In this document: positions 1-8,933 of the stretch, piece by piece
Layout of the letters: every line of letters begins with the position of its first letter
Numbering within the stretch: the first letter of the stretch is position 1
From: Clostridium sp031626875
GTDB lineage: Bacteria; Bacillota; Clostridia; Clostridiales; Clostridiaceae
Reading direction: 5' to 3'
Assembly (NCBI RefSeq): GCF_031626875.1
Contig: NZ_JANDMF010000019.1
Span: 1 to 64,000 of the forward strand
Length of the DNA: 64,000 nt
Notes under the pieces: generated by a model
The model's input: only the letters and a program-made list of their open reading frames with translations
Told to the model about the DNA's origin: nothing
The model's database searches: none
Made by a program: the position numbers and the translations under genes

Positions 1-26
1 TATATAAAATGGTGTGTAAAATTCAA

Positions 27-85
27 AAAGGGAGCTATCGCTAACGGATTTTAATCCGCTAATGCGACAGCCCCTTTTATATAAA
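27..85 (-). terminator. Rho-independent terminator of the pcrA-ligA operon (probably bidirectional)
   Basis: A long imperfect hairpin with an inner CGGATT/AATCCG stem and an outer GGG..CCC stem lies just after the last gene of the minus-strand operon. On the minus strand it is followed by five T. The plus strand also has a TTTTAT tail, so it may work in both directions. Confidence 0.75.
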
Positions 86-100
86 ATTATTATATTCTAA

Positions 101-406
101 TTACTTAACTATATTAACTGATAATAGAGATATAACACTTATTGCCAAACTTAAAGTTGCATATATAACTTTTTTTATTCCATGTTCATTTAACCAAAAC
201 CTAAAAGCTAAAAAAGTCATGGTCAAAGAAACTCCAAATTGTATTGGTGCATAAGAATTAAACCACACATAAGAATTAAACCATAGATAAGAGTTGATTA
301 ACTGATCTATATTTATAAAATGGTAAGAAGTTAAAATTGTACATATAATAAGTACACTGGTTATAAACGCTGATGCAATTGTCATTATATTAATAAACTT
401 TTTCAT
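101..406 (-). CDS. Small predicted membrane protein, third gene of the pcrA-ligA operon
   Basis: I do not recognise the family. The 101-residue product has about three hydrophobic segments, near residues 5-28, 55-72 and 79-99, so it should be an integral membrane protein. Between the first and second segments is a short amino-acid repeat (NSYLWFNSYVWFNSYA) encoded by 18-bp tandem repeats in the DNA. The ATG lies two bases from the ligA stop codon, so translation is probably coupled and the gene is expressed with ligA. B. subtilis has yerH after ligA, but this protein is much smaller and I see no resemblance. The operon terminator follows directly. The reading frame is convincing from its position; function is unknown. 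Confidence 0.7.
   Translation of the reverse strand: MKKFINIMTIASAFITSVLIICTILTSYHFINIDQLINSYLWFNSYVWFNSYAPIQFGVSLTMTFLAFRFWLNEHGIKKVIYATLSLAISVISLLSVNIVK
251..295. repeat. 18-bp tandem repeat inside the small membrane protein gene
   Basis: The unit ATAAGAATTAAACCACAC at 251-268 is repeated at 269-286 with two changes, and a 9-base partial copy follows at 287-295. It keeps the reading frame and encodes repeats of N-S-Y-x-W-F. Copy number could change by slippage without a frameshift. Confidence 0.75.
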
Positions 407-408
407 AG

Positions 409-2400
409 CTACTCACCTATCATTTCTTCAAATTCTTCTTCTGATATGACCTTAACACCTAAATCAATAGCTTTTGTAAGTTTTGATCCAGCCTCTTCTC
501 CTGCAAGTACATAATCAGTTTTTTTACTAACACTTCCAGAAACCTTAGCTCCTAATAGTTCTAGTTTTTCTTTTATACTTCCTCTTGTGTAATTATTTAA
601 TGTACCCGTAACAACTACAGTTTTACCTTCAAATACACTTTCTATTACATCAATCTCTTCATACCTTGGATTAACTCCTAAATTCAAAAGTTCTTCTATA
701 ATGTTTAGGACTTTTTCTTCCTTAAAGAACTCAATTATACTATTGGCTACTATATCACCTACATCAGATACTTTAATCAAATCTTCAAATCCAGCTTTTT
801 TCAAACTATCAAGTGACTTAAATGTTTTAACTAAATCTTTAGCTGTCTTAACGCCAACATTAGGAATACTTAGTGCATAAATAAATGCATGCAATTCACA
901 ATCCTTACTTTTTTCTATAGAATCTAATAAGTTTTGAGCCTTCTTTTCTCCAAACTTATCTAGAGTTAATAAATCTTCTTTATTCATCTTATACAAATCA
1001 GAAATTGATTTTATATTTAACCTCTCAAATAGCTGTTCAGCTGTTTTTTCAGAGAACCCTTCTATATTCATAGCTTCCCTTGAACCATAGTGAACTATAG
1101 TCTTAACTAGTTGTGGCTTACAGGATAAAGTATTGTCACAGAAATAATGTGCTCCCTCTAAAACTATATGACCTCCACAGCTAGGACAAACTTCAGGAAC
1201 AGTTATTTCCTTTGTACCTTCTAAGCTTTCAGATACAACTCCCATTATTTCAGGAATAACATCATTAGATCTTCTAACAAAAACCTCTGCTCCTATTCTT
1301 ACACCTTTTCTAGCTATATCATCCATATTATTAAGCGTAGCTCTTTTAACTGTAACACCAGCAAGTTCTACAGGCTCTAATAGTGCTGTTGGAGAAACCC
1401 TACCACTTCTTCCTACATTCCATTCTACATCTAATAATGTTGTTGTAGCTTCCTGAGCTTCAAATTTATATGCTATTGCCCACTTAGGGAACTTAACAGT
1501 GTATCCTAAAAGTTCTCTAGTTCTAATGTCATCTATAGCAATAACTAATCCATCTATATCATAATTCAAGTCAAATCTGATATCCCTTATATAATCAATT
1601 TCTTTTTCTATATCCTCAATAGATGAACAAACTTTAAGATACTCATCTATTGGAAGCCCCTTATCTTTGATAAAGTCCATCATTTCCAAGTATGTTTTAA
1701 ATTGATAGCCTTCTTTATATCCTACATCATAGAAAAATGCTGACAGATTTCTATTGGCAGTTTCTTTGACATTTAAATTTCTTAAAGCTCCAGCTGCACC
1801 ATTTCTTAAATTTTTAAGCGGTACTGTTGCTGTCTCATTGTATTTTTTAAAGGCTTCTGTAGTCATTATAGCTTCTCCATGAACCTCTAGAATGTCATTT
1901 GAATCTATTTTTAAAGGAATAGACTTGATGGTTTTTACTTGAGAAGTTACATTTTCACCAATAGCCCCTGTTCCTCTTGTTGCACCTGTTACAAGTACAC
2001 CTTCTTCATCATATGTTAAGTTAATTGTAAGCCCATCAAACTTCTTTGTTATTACATATTTTAAATCAGGTAATTTTTCTCCTCTTGCTCTATTCTCTTC
2101 AATGAACTTTTTATTTCTATTATGCCACTCTCTTAATTCATCAACACTTTGGGCTTTATCCATACTCCACAGTCTCCCTTTGTGAGTATATTTACTAAAC
2201 CCATCTAATACTATATCTCCTACTCTTAAACTTGGAGAATAAGGAAGTATATATCCTTCTTCTTTTTCTAATCTTTTTAGTTCATCATATTTTTTATCAT
2301 ATTCTTTGTCAGTAACTGTAGGGTTATCCAAAGCATAATATTCATAAGAATACCTGTTTAATTCATCTACTAATTCCTTTATTCTCTCTTTATTATCCAT
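409..2400 (-). CDS. ligA: NAD-dependent DNA ligase LigA
   Basis: This enzyme seals nicks in duplex DNA in replication and repair, using NAD+ as the adenylate donor. The 663 residues match the usual length of bacterial LigA. The adenylation motif KFDG places the nucleotidyl lysine at residue 120. An NTD-type Ia domain with paired tyrosines lies near residue 20. A four-cysteine zinc finger (CPSC...CDNTLSC) sits near residues 405-430, helix-hairpin-helix repeats follow, and a C-terminal BRCT domain covers roughly 590-660. The start is supported by GGAGG about nine bases upstream. The gene lies 21 bases after pcrA, in the conserved Bacillota order pcrA-ligA, which places it in the same transcript. 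Identification is secure. Confidence 0.97.
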   Translation of the reverse strand: MDNKERIKELVDELNRYSYEYYALDNPTVTDKEYDKKYDELKRLEKEEGYILPYSPSLRVGDIVLDGFSKYTHKGRLWSMDKAQSVDELREWHNRNKKFIEENRARGEKLPDLKYVITKKFDGLTINLTYDEEGVLVTGATRGTGAIGENVTSQVKTIKSIPLKIDSNDILEVHGEAIMTTEAFKKYNETATVPLKNLRNGAAGALRNLNVKETANRNLSAFFYDVGYKEGYQFKTYLEMMDFIKDKGLPIDEYLKVCSSIEDIEKEIDYIRDIRFDLNYDIDGLVIAIDDIRTRELLGYTVKFPKWAIAYKFEAQEATTTLLDVEWNVGRSGRVSPTALLEPVELAGVTVKRATLNNMDDIARKGVRIGAEVFVRRSNDVIPEIMGVVSESLEGTKEITVPEVCPSCGGHIVLEGAHYFCDNTLSCKPQLVKTIVHYGSREAMNIEGFSEKTAEQLFERLNIKSISDLYKMNKEDLLTLDKFGEKKAQNLLDSIEKSKDCELHAFIYALSIPNVGVKTAKDLVKTFKSLDSLKKAGFEDLIKVSDVGDIVANSIIEFFKEEKVLNIIEELLNLGVNPRYEEIDVIESVFEGKTVVVTGTLNNYTRGSIKEKLELLGAKVSGSVSKKTDYVLAGEEAGSKLTKAIDLGVKVISEEEFEEMIGE

Positions 2401-2421
2401 TTTTAGCTACCTCCAAAATCA

Positions 2422-5400
2422 CTATAACACTTCTAATTTTGCTAGTGATAACAACAATATCTTTACTCCTTGCTTATCAAATGCAATAGTTAACTTTTTA
2501 TCATTTCCTGATGGAGTTACCGAAACTATTGTCCCAACTCCAAATTTCTCATGTTTAACTTTTCTACCCATTGTAATTTCAGCTGTATTTGATGTTGTAG
2601 TTGTAGCTCCAACACCTGCTGAAGTTCTCTTTGAGTACAGATTTCCTCTTATACTATGTGGATTAAATTTAGATGAATTAGTTCCACTAGCTTTTGCTGA
2701 TGATGAACTTGTAAGTCCTCTCTCATTTATAAATTCTTTTAATTCAGATTTTACTTCTCCTATAAAATCTGACTGACTATAACTTACTGTTCTACCAAAT
2801 ACCTTTCTCACTTCAGCAGACGTCATATACAATATTTCTTTTGCTCTTGTTATTGCAACATAGCAAAGCCTTCTTGCCTCTTCCATTTGATCTTCTTTAT
2901 CCATATCAGTAACACTTGGGAATAATCCATTTTCCATACCAACCATAAATACAACTGGGAACTCCAACCCTTTTGCACTATGAATAGTCATAAGTACTAC
3001 TGAACCCTCTCCATTTTCCTCTTCATCAAGCTTATCTGTGTCTTGAACAAGTGAAATTTTTTCTAAATAAGCTTCTAAACTTTTATCTTCACTATTTTTC
3101 TCAAAGTCAACTGCATCAGATACTAATTCTTTTAAGTTTTCTATTCTACTCTTATCCTCTATCTCTCCAGATTTAGATAATTCATCTAAATATCCAGTAT
3201 CTTTTAATATACTTTCAACTAAAACTGATGGAGGAACTGTTTCTTTTAAGTCCATGAAATTTTCCATAAGTTCTGTAAACTTTTCTATACAAGAAGCATT
3301 TCTAGCTGTTAATGATGGTATGTTTCTCACTTGACTCAAAGCATCCCATAAATCTAATTCGAAATCACCAGCAAATTCTTGAACCTTTTGTACAGTTGCA
3401 TCACCTATGCTTCTCTTTGGCACATTTATTATTCTCTTTAAGCTTATGTCATCTTGAGGATTAACTATAACCTTTAAATAAGAAATTAAATCTTTAATTT
3501 CCTTTCTATCATAGAATCTAGTTCCACCTACAATCTTATATGCAATTCCTCTTCTTCTCAAAGTTTCTTCAAATATACGAGACTGAGCATTTGTTCTATA
3601 TAAAATTGCAAAATCATCATTTTTTCTGTTTTCACTATGTTTTAAATCTGCAATAGTTTTAGATACAAAATCTCCTTCTGACCTATCATCAAAAGCTCTA
3701 TAAATTTTAATTTTACTCCCTGCCTCTTGAGTTGGTCTAAGTTGTTTGTCTTTTCTTCTTGAATTATTTGCTATAACCACATTTGCTGCTTGAAGTATAT
3801 TATCCTTTGATCTATAGTTTTGCTCAAGTTTAATTACTCTAGCCTCTGGATAATCTTTCTCAAAGTCTAATATATTATTTATATCAGCACCTCTCCAAGC
3901 ATATATGCAATTGTGCATCACTATGTCATTTGCCATATAATTTCTTACGCCTTCTATATTTAAATCATAAACAACCCCGTTGTATTGTTGAATATTTACT
4001 GATACTACTTCTTCACCAATAACCTTCCCTTCATGAAAAGTTACAACTTCCATACCTTCTTTTAAACTTCCTAAAGGCATAAACAAGAAATTTTCATCTC
4101 TTGTTAACTTCGCTCTCTTTGTTATTTCAAAATTTTCACTATCATTTACAATATTTTTAACAAATTCCTCTGTTTTATCAAAATCACTATGTTCAGTTTT
4201 TTCTATATCTGATATAGATACTGTAAAATCATTTATTTCAACTACATGTGAATATATTTCCTTACTAGTCTTATTTCCACCAAAGAAATTAACATTAATT
4301 TTCTTTCCTTTTACTAAATCTGAACTTATGAAGTGTGGATATTCTTTATATAAATATTCACTATCCATCAAAGCTTCTACTACATCATTATCTTCACCTT
4401 TAGTTAAATTGCATTTATTTAAATACTCATCTTTATAGCAAATTGCTTCACTTTCTGTTTTACAAACCTTAAGTATCCAAATCTTATCTCCTTGATGATC
4501 CAAAAGTGCCACATTTAATCCATTTATTTTTTCTCCACCAACATTTATAGAAGAAGAAGTCTTACCAATTATATAACCAACATTTCTTTTATAAATTAAA
4601 TATACATAAAATAAATTTTCTAAATCCATTACTTTACTAAAAGTAAGATGGTTTGGTGTTCCTTTAATTACTTTACCACTTTTGGTAACTATCTCAACTA
4701 TATCTCCATTGTACTCTTTCTTTGATACACTTGTTACTTCTTGGAACTTATATTTCCCATTTCCTACTAATGATTGAACTTTATCTCCTTGATTAATTTT
4801 TTCAATCTCTACTATACTACCTTCTCTATTTATAAAAGTACCTTCAACTAAACATTGATCATCATCACCAACAACACAAATATTCTTATTTTTAGCTGCT
4901 AAGAGCTTAACTAATTCATATTGTGCTCCGTTTGTATCTTGATATTCATCTACCATAATATATTGAAATTTTCTTTGATAAAATTCTAATACATCTGGAT
5001 TCTTTTTAAATAATTCTACTGTCTTAAATATTAAATCATCAAAATCCATTGCATTGTTTTCTTTTAGTCTTTTTTGATACATTAAATAAACATCTGCTAT
5101 CTTATTTTCTCTAAAGTTACTTTCAAATTCCCTTTTGAAACTTTCTGAAGTTTGCATCTTATCTTTAGCTCTACTAATCTTCCCCATTATCTCTCTTTGA
5201 GTAATATCTTTATCATTTATATTTAGAGCTTTCATACATTCTGTTAAAAGAGTTTTTTGATCTGATGTATCATATATAGTAAAGCTACTTCGATATCCTA
5301 AATGTTCTATTTCTCTTCTAAGTATTCTTACACAAGTTGAGTGAAATGTAGATATCCACATATCTTCAGCCTTTTCTCCAACAAGTTTTTTAACTCTATC

Positions 5401-5604
5401 CTTCATTTCTTTAGCTGCTTTATTTGTAAAAGTTATCGCTAAAATTTTATAAGGAGGTATCCCTAAGTCCTCTATCATATGAGCCATCCTATAAGTTAAC
5501 ACTCTTGTTTTTCCTGAACCTGCTCCAGCAAGTATTAATACTTGTCCGTCAACAGTAATAGCACCTTCATATTGTTCTTTATTAAGTAATGATTTTAAAT
5601 CCAA
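2422..5604 (-). CDS. pcrA: ATP-dependent DNA helicase PcrA/UvrD with an in-frame intein
   Basis: PcrA is a superfamily 1A 3'-5' helicase for repair and plasmid replication. The ORF has 1060 codons. Removing the intein (residues 251-565) leaves 745 residues, the usual PcrA length. Walker A is AGAGSGKT at residues 26-33, and the motif II sequence VDEYQDTN lies shortly before the intein. After the intein the protein resumes inside motif III with IYAWRGAD, and later helicase motifs follow (VVLMTIHSAKGLEFPVVF, YVAITRA). The start is a TTG at 5602-5604, preceded by AGGAGGG; the nearby ATG is out of frame. An extended -10 promoter lies just upstream and ligA follows after 21 bases. Helicase activity should depend on protein splicing. 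Confidence 0.97.
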   Translation of the reverse strand: MDLKSLLNKEQYEGAITVDGQVLILAGAGSGKTRVLTYRMAHMIEDLGIPPYKILAITFTNKAAKEMKDRVKKLVGEKAEDMWISTFHSTCVRILRREIEHLGYRSSFTIYDTSDQKTLLTECMKALNINDKDITQREIMGKISRAKDKMQTSESFKREFESNFRENKIADVYLMYQKRLKENNAMDFDDLIFKTVELFKKNPDVLEFYQRKFQYIMVDEYQDTNGAQYELVKLLAAKNKNICVVGDDDQCLVEGTFINREGSIVEIEKINQGDKVQSLVGNGKYKFQEVTSVSKKEYNGDIVEIVTKSGKVIKGTPNHLTFSKVMDLENLFYVYLIYKRNVGYIIGKTSSSINVGGEKINGLNVALLDHQGDKIWILKVCKTESEAICYKDEYLNKCNLTKGEDNDVVEALMDSEYLYKEYPHFISSDLVKGKKINVNFFGGNKTSKEIYSHVVEINDFTVSISDIEKTEHSDFDKTEEFVKNIVNDSENFEITKRAKLTRDENFLFMPLGSLKEGMEVVTFHEGKVIGEEVVSVNIQQYNGVVYDLNIEGVRNYMANDIVMHNCIYAWRGADINNILDFEKDYPEARVIKLEQNYRSKDNILQAANVVIANNSRRKDKQLRPTQEAGSKIKIYRAFDDRSEGDFVSKTIADLKHSENRKNDDFAILYRTNAQSRIFEETLRRRGIAYKIVGGTRFYDRKEIKDLISYLKVIVNPQDDISLKRIINVPKRSIGDATVQKVQEFAGDFELDLWDALSQVRNIPSLTARNASCIEKFTELMENFMDLKETVPPSVLVESILKDTGYLDELSKSGEIEDKSRIENLKELVSDAVDFEKNSEDKSLEAYLEKISLVQDTDKLDEEENGEGSVVLMTIHSAKGLEFPVVFMVGMENGLFPSVTDMDKEDQMEEARRLCYVAITRAKEILYMTSAEVRKVFGRTVSYSQSDFIGEVKSELKEFINERGLTSSSSAKASGTNSSKFNPHSIRGNLYSKRTSAGVGATTTTSNTAEITMGRKVKHEKFGVGTIVSVTPSGNDKKLTIAFDKQGVKILLLSLAKLEVL
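3910..4854 (-). mobile_element. Intein inside PcrA motif III, with GIY-YIG-like central region
   Basis: This 315-codon insertion (PcrA residues 251-565) separates GDDDQ from IYAWRGAD. It begins with Cys251 (CLVEGTFI, splicing block A) and contains a block B-like GTPNHLTF at 315-322. It ends with block F (VVYDLNI...NYMAND) and block G IVMHN, with penultimate His564 and terminal Asn565. The +1 residue is Cys566, where intein-less PcrA normally has Ser. The centre (about 331-400) reads YVYLIYKRNVGYIIGKT and then WILKVCKTESEA, which fits the spacing of a GIY-YIG-type fold rather than LAGLIDADG. Whether the nuclease is active cannot be judged. All residues needed for standard class 1 splicing appear present. 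Confidence 0.93.
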
Positions 5605-5633
5605 ATCATACCCTCCTCTCTAAATACTAAAAC

Positions 5634-5642
5634 ATTATAGCA
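5634..5642 (-). promoter_or_regulatory. Extended -10 promoter of the pcrA operon
   Basis: On the minus strand TGC-TATAAT forms a perfect extended -10 element about 30 bases upstream of the pcrA TTG start. The -35 region is weak. Transcription should begin near 5627, giving a short leader that ends in the AGGAGGG ribosome binding site. Confidence 0.65.
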
Positions 5643-5855
5643 CACTAAATCCTTCATTTATATTATAATCTTCTACTCAAAATAATCCAAAGTCTATAAT
5701 TAAAAAGCTACTGATAGCTGACATATTTGTTATTGAATTAGCACTTGATATTCCTCCATAAATTTCTTTTATGCTTTATTTTAGCATATATTTAACCTTT
5801 GAAAAAATTATGTTACCATTAAATAGAAATCTTTTTTATATACAAGGAGGATTAA

Positions 5856-6278
5856 ATGAAAAAATTTCTTTTATGCTTTATATTTATTATAATAACCTTT
5901 TCTTTCATAGGGTGTACCAGTAAGGTTGATTATAATAGTGTGAACAGTTATTCAGACGAAACCTTAACCTCTGTACTTACTGCCATGAATCAGTTAGATT
6001 ATGATAAATTTTCTTCTTATTTAAGTAGTGAAATGCAAACCTCTTACAGTTTATCAAACTTTCAGAGTGAAACTACTAATATTATGAACAAAATTGGTTC
6101 TTTTGAATCATTAAGCTACTTTTATGGCGAAGAAAGAAATGGGTATATATCACTTATATATGATGTTAAATACTCTAATTCTGAAAATACAGTGCCTATA
6201 TCTATAACATTCAAAAAGGATGACAATGAACATAAAATATATCAATTATATTTTGATTCAACAATTATCGATAATTAA
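5856..6278 (+). CDS. Small predicted lipoprotein
   Basis: The 140-residue product starts with a lipoprotein signal peptide (MKKFLLCF... ending FIGC). Cys20 should be lipidated and the mature domain held outside the membrane. The roughly 115-residue mature region looks like the DUF3887-type extracellular domains (helix, then antiparallel strands). This family call rests on general appearance only. The start has a clear AAGGAGG seven bases upstream. It is divergent from pcrA and followed by a separate plus-strand gene, so it is probably monocistronic. Function is unknown. Confidence 0.75.
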   Translation: MKKFLLCFIFIIITFSFIGCTSKVDYNSVNSYSDETLTSVLTAMNQLDYDKFSSYLSSEMQTSYSLSNFQSETTNIMNKIGSFESLSYFYGEERNGYISLIYDVKYSNSENTVPISITFKKDDNEHKIYQLYFDSTIIDN

Positions 6279-6385
6279 CACGGAAATTACTAATTTATTC
6301 AACAAATGCTGATATTTAATATTACATTTATATTAAATATATTATATAATATATTTGTTATCATTAAATAAGGAGGTATTTTTGC

Positions 6386-6949
6386 ATGGATGAATCTAGT
6401 ATATATCTAGTTTTTTCAAAAACAGGAACATGGCTTTCACGCTTAATTAAAGTCTTAACAAACCATCCGTATACTCATGTTGCTTTAAGTTTAGATTCTA
6501 ATTTTAACAACATGTATACTTTTGGTAGATTAAACCCTAACAATCCTTTTTATGCTGGATTGACAATTGAAAATCTATATGCTGGAGTTTATCAAAAAGC
6601 ACAATACTGTGAAAGTTTAATATGTAAAATACCAGTTACTAATGAGCAACTAGAAAAATTAATTATAGAAATTAATAAATACTATTCTTCAGATATACAA
6701 TATAAATATAATTTTTTAGGTTTGTTTGCTGTTTTATTAGACAAGCCATGGAAAAGAGAAAATCGCTACTTCTGTTCTCAATTTGTAACAGAATTATTGA
6801 TTAATAGTGATATATGGGTTAGTCCAAAGTTGCCTGAATTAACAAGACCTATAGACTTGATTCATATAGATAACAAAGAAATTATATTCCAAGGTTTAAC
6901 AAAAGAACTTGTTTCTATTGATAAAACATTTTCTCCTATAGCACTTTAA
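6386..6949 (+). CDS. Permuted papain-fold (YiiX/NlpC-P60-like) amidase
   Basis: The 187-residue protein has the order expected of circularly permuted papain-fold hydrolases. An early His31 lies in the segment YTHVAL, and a late catalytic Cys130 lies in RYFCSQFV. Such enzymes cleave peptide or acyl bonds in the cell wall or on lipids. No signal peptide is visible, so it may be cytoplasmic or act on internalised substrates. A strong AAGGAGG stands nine bases before the ATG, and a perfect terminator hairpin follows the stop, so it is a single-gene unit. The fold assignment is good; the substrate is not known. Confidence 0.72.
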   Translation: MDESSIYLVFSKTGTWLSRLIKVLTNHPYTHVALSLDSNFNNMYTFGRLNPNNPFYAGLTIENLYAGVYQKAQYCESLICKIPVTNEQLEKLIIEINKYYSSDIQYKYNFLGLFAVLLDKPWKRENRYFCSQFVTELLINSDIWVSPKLPELTRPIDLIHIDNKEIIFQGLTKELVSIDKTFSPIAL

Positions 6950-6958
6950 TAGAATTTT

Positions 6959-7019
6959 ATAGTATTGATATAAAAAGAGATTTAATATTCTCATTATTTT
7001 ATATCAATACTATTTTTTT
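6959..7019 (+). terminator. Rho-independent terminator after the papain-fold amidase gene
   Basis: A perfect 17-bp stem (arms starting ATAGTATTGATATAAAA and ending in its complement) is followed by seven T on the plus strand. Confidence 0.88.
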
Positions 7020-7118
7020 CATAAAATTCAATAGTTACTTTATTTTTTCTTCGTATTAGATTAAAATTAATTGTAAATGTTAATGAATTAAGATAATACT
7101 TAAGAGAGGATGAATAAT

Positions 7119-8777
7119 ATGGCAAGCGAAATGAACTCATCTAATTTTATTAGAAATATAATTATTGAAGATTTAGAAAAAGGGAATACAAAAGAAGTAA
7201 TTACTCGTTTTCCACCAGAGCCTAATGGATATTTACATATAGGCCATGCTAAATCAATATGTTTAAACTTTCAACTAGCTGAGGAATTTAAAGGAAAAAC
7301 TAATTTAAGATTTGATGATACTAATCCAGTTAAAGAAGATACTGAATATGTTGATTCTATAAAAAAAGATGTTGAATGGTTAGGTTTTAAATGGAGCAAT
7401 CTTCTATTTGCATCAAATTATTTTGACACAATGTATGAAAAAGCTATCCTTTTAATAAAAAAAGGAAAGGCATATGTATGTGATTTAACTCCTGAGGAAA
7501 TGAAAGAATATAGAGGAACATTAACTGCTCCTGGAAAAGAAAGCCCTTACAGAAATAGATCTGTAGAAGAAAATTTAGATCTTTTTGAAAGAATGAAAAA
7601 TGGTGTATTTAAAGATGGAGAAAAAGTTTTAAGAGCCAAAATAGATATGGCTTCTCCAAATATAAATATGAGAGACCCTGTAATTTACAGAATTGCTCAT
7701 GCTACTCATCATAATACAGGAGATAAATGGTGTATCTACCCAATGTATGATTTTGCACATCCTATAGAAGATGCTATTGAAGGGGTAACTCATTCTATTT
7801 GTACATTAGAATTTGCCGATCACAGACCTTTTTATGATTGGATAATACAAGAATGTGAAACCGAAAGCGTTCCAAGACAATATGAATTCGCAAGATTAAA
7901 TTTAACTAATACAGTTATGAGTAAAAGAAAATTAAAACTATTAGTTGATGAAGGAATTGTTGATGGTTGGGATGATCCAAGAATGCCTACTATTGCAGGT
8001 CTTAGAAGAAAAGGATATACCCCTGAATCTATAAGAAACTTCTGTCAAGCAATTGGTGTTGCTAAAGCAGCTTCTGTTGTTGATGAACAAATGCTTGAAT
8101 TTTTTATCAGAGAAGACCTTAATCCAAAAGCTTTAAGAGCTATGGCAGTAATAGATCCTCTAAAGGTTGTTATTACAAATTATCCTGAAGGTCAAACTGA
8201 AATGTTAGAAATAGAAAACAACCCTCAAGATGAATCTGCTGGTACTAGACAAGTAGCTTTTTCAAGAGAAATTTATGTTGAAAGAGAGGACTTCATGGAA
8301 GTACCTGCAAAAAAATACTTTAGATTATTCCCTGGGAATGAAGTAAGACTTAAGGGTGCATATTTCATAAAATGTAATGAAGTTATAAAAGATGAACATG
8401 GGAATGTAGTTGAACTTCATTGTACTTATGACCCAGAAACTAAGAGTGGTAGTGGATTTACTGGAAGAAAAGTTAAAGGAACTATCCATTGGACAGACGT
8501 AAACTCAGCTATTCCTGCTGAATTTAGATTGTATGAACCTTTGATTCTTGATGATGTTGAAGAAAACGAAGGCAAACACTTCCTAGAACAAATAAATCCA
8601 AACTCTTTAACTATACTTAAAGGATTTATTGAACCATCTGTAAAAGGTGCTCTAGCTGGTGATAAGTACCAATTATTTAGACATGGATATTTTAATATAG
8701 ATTCTAAAGATACAACAGAAGATAATCTTGTATTTAATAGAATAGTTTCATTGAAAAGTTCATTTAAGATTGGTTAA
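7119..8777 (+). CDS. glnS: Glutaminyl-tRNA synthetase
   Basis: GlnRS charges tRNA-Gln directly with glutamine in the cytoplasm. The class I signature HIGH occurs as GYLHIGHAKS near residue 41, and the KMSKS-type motif as VMSKR at residues 266-270. The C-terminal half carries the two beta-barrel anticodon-binding domains typical of GlnRS. I choose the ATG at 7119 over the ATG at 7110 because the ribosome binding site GAGAGG sits directly against 7110 but nine bases from 7119. This gives 552 residues. Many Bacillota lack GlnRS and use transamidation; some clostridia have it, as here. The gene ends in its own terminator and converges on gltX. Identification is secure. Confidence 0.96.
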   Translation: MASEMNSSNFIRNIIIEDLEKGNTKEVITRFPPEPNGYLHIGHAKSICLNFQLAEEFKGKTNLRFDDTNPVKEDTEYVDSIKKDVEWLGFKWSNLLFASNYFDTMYEKAILLIKKGKAYVCDLTPEEMKEYRGTLTAPGKESPYRNRSVEENLDLFERMKNGVFKDGEKVLRAKIDMASPNINMRDPVIYRIAHATHHNTGDKWCIYPMYDFAHPIEDAIEGVTHSICTLEFADHRPFYDWIIQECETESVPRQYEFARLNLTNTVMSKRKLKLLVDEGIVDGWDDPRMPTIAGLRRKGYTPESIRNFCQAIGVAKAASVVDEQMLEFFIREDLNPKALRAMAVIDPLKVVITNYPEGQTEMLEIENNPQDESAGTRQVAFSREIYVEREDFMEVPAKKYFRLFPGNEVRLKGAYFIKCNEVIKDEHGNVVELHCTYDPETKSGSGFTGRKVKGTIHWTDVNSAIPAEFRLYEPLILDDVEENEGKHFLEQINPNSLTILKGFIEPSVKGALAGDKYQLFRHGYFNIDSKDTTEDNLVFNRIVSLKSSFKIG

Positions 8778-8824
8778 AAAACTAAGAGGCATCTCAAAAA
8801 TTGAGATACCTCTTAGTTTTTTAT
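8776..8824 (+). terminator. Bidirectional terminator after glnS
   Basis: The stem AACTAAGAGG-ATCTCAA pairs with TTGAGAT-CCTCTTAGTT and is followed by T6 on the plus strand. A run of A on the other side would also give a T tail to the minus strand. Confidence 0.88.
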
Positions 8825-8933
8825 ACTTATTTTCTTGTATGTTTATATTCTGAAGAATATATATTCTCAAAAATATTTATGGTAATATTCTTATATTCAG
8901 AATATGCTGATTTAATGAGGGGTTATCTATATT

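Noticed and set aside
3910..4854. Group I or II intron instead of an intein in pcrA
   Set aside because: The reading frame is continuous and the Hint splicing blocks and terminal Asn-Cys are visible, so it is a protein-level insertion.
7110..7118. Upstream ATG for glnS
   Set aside because: The GAGAGG ribosome binding site directly touches it; the ATG at 7119 has proper spacing.
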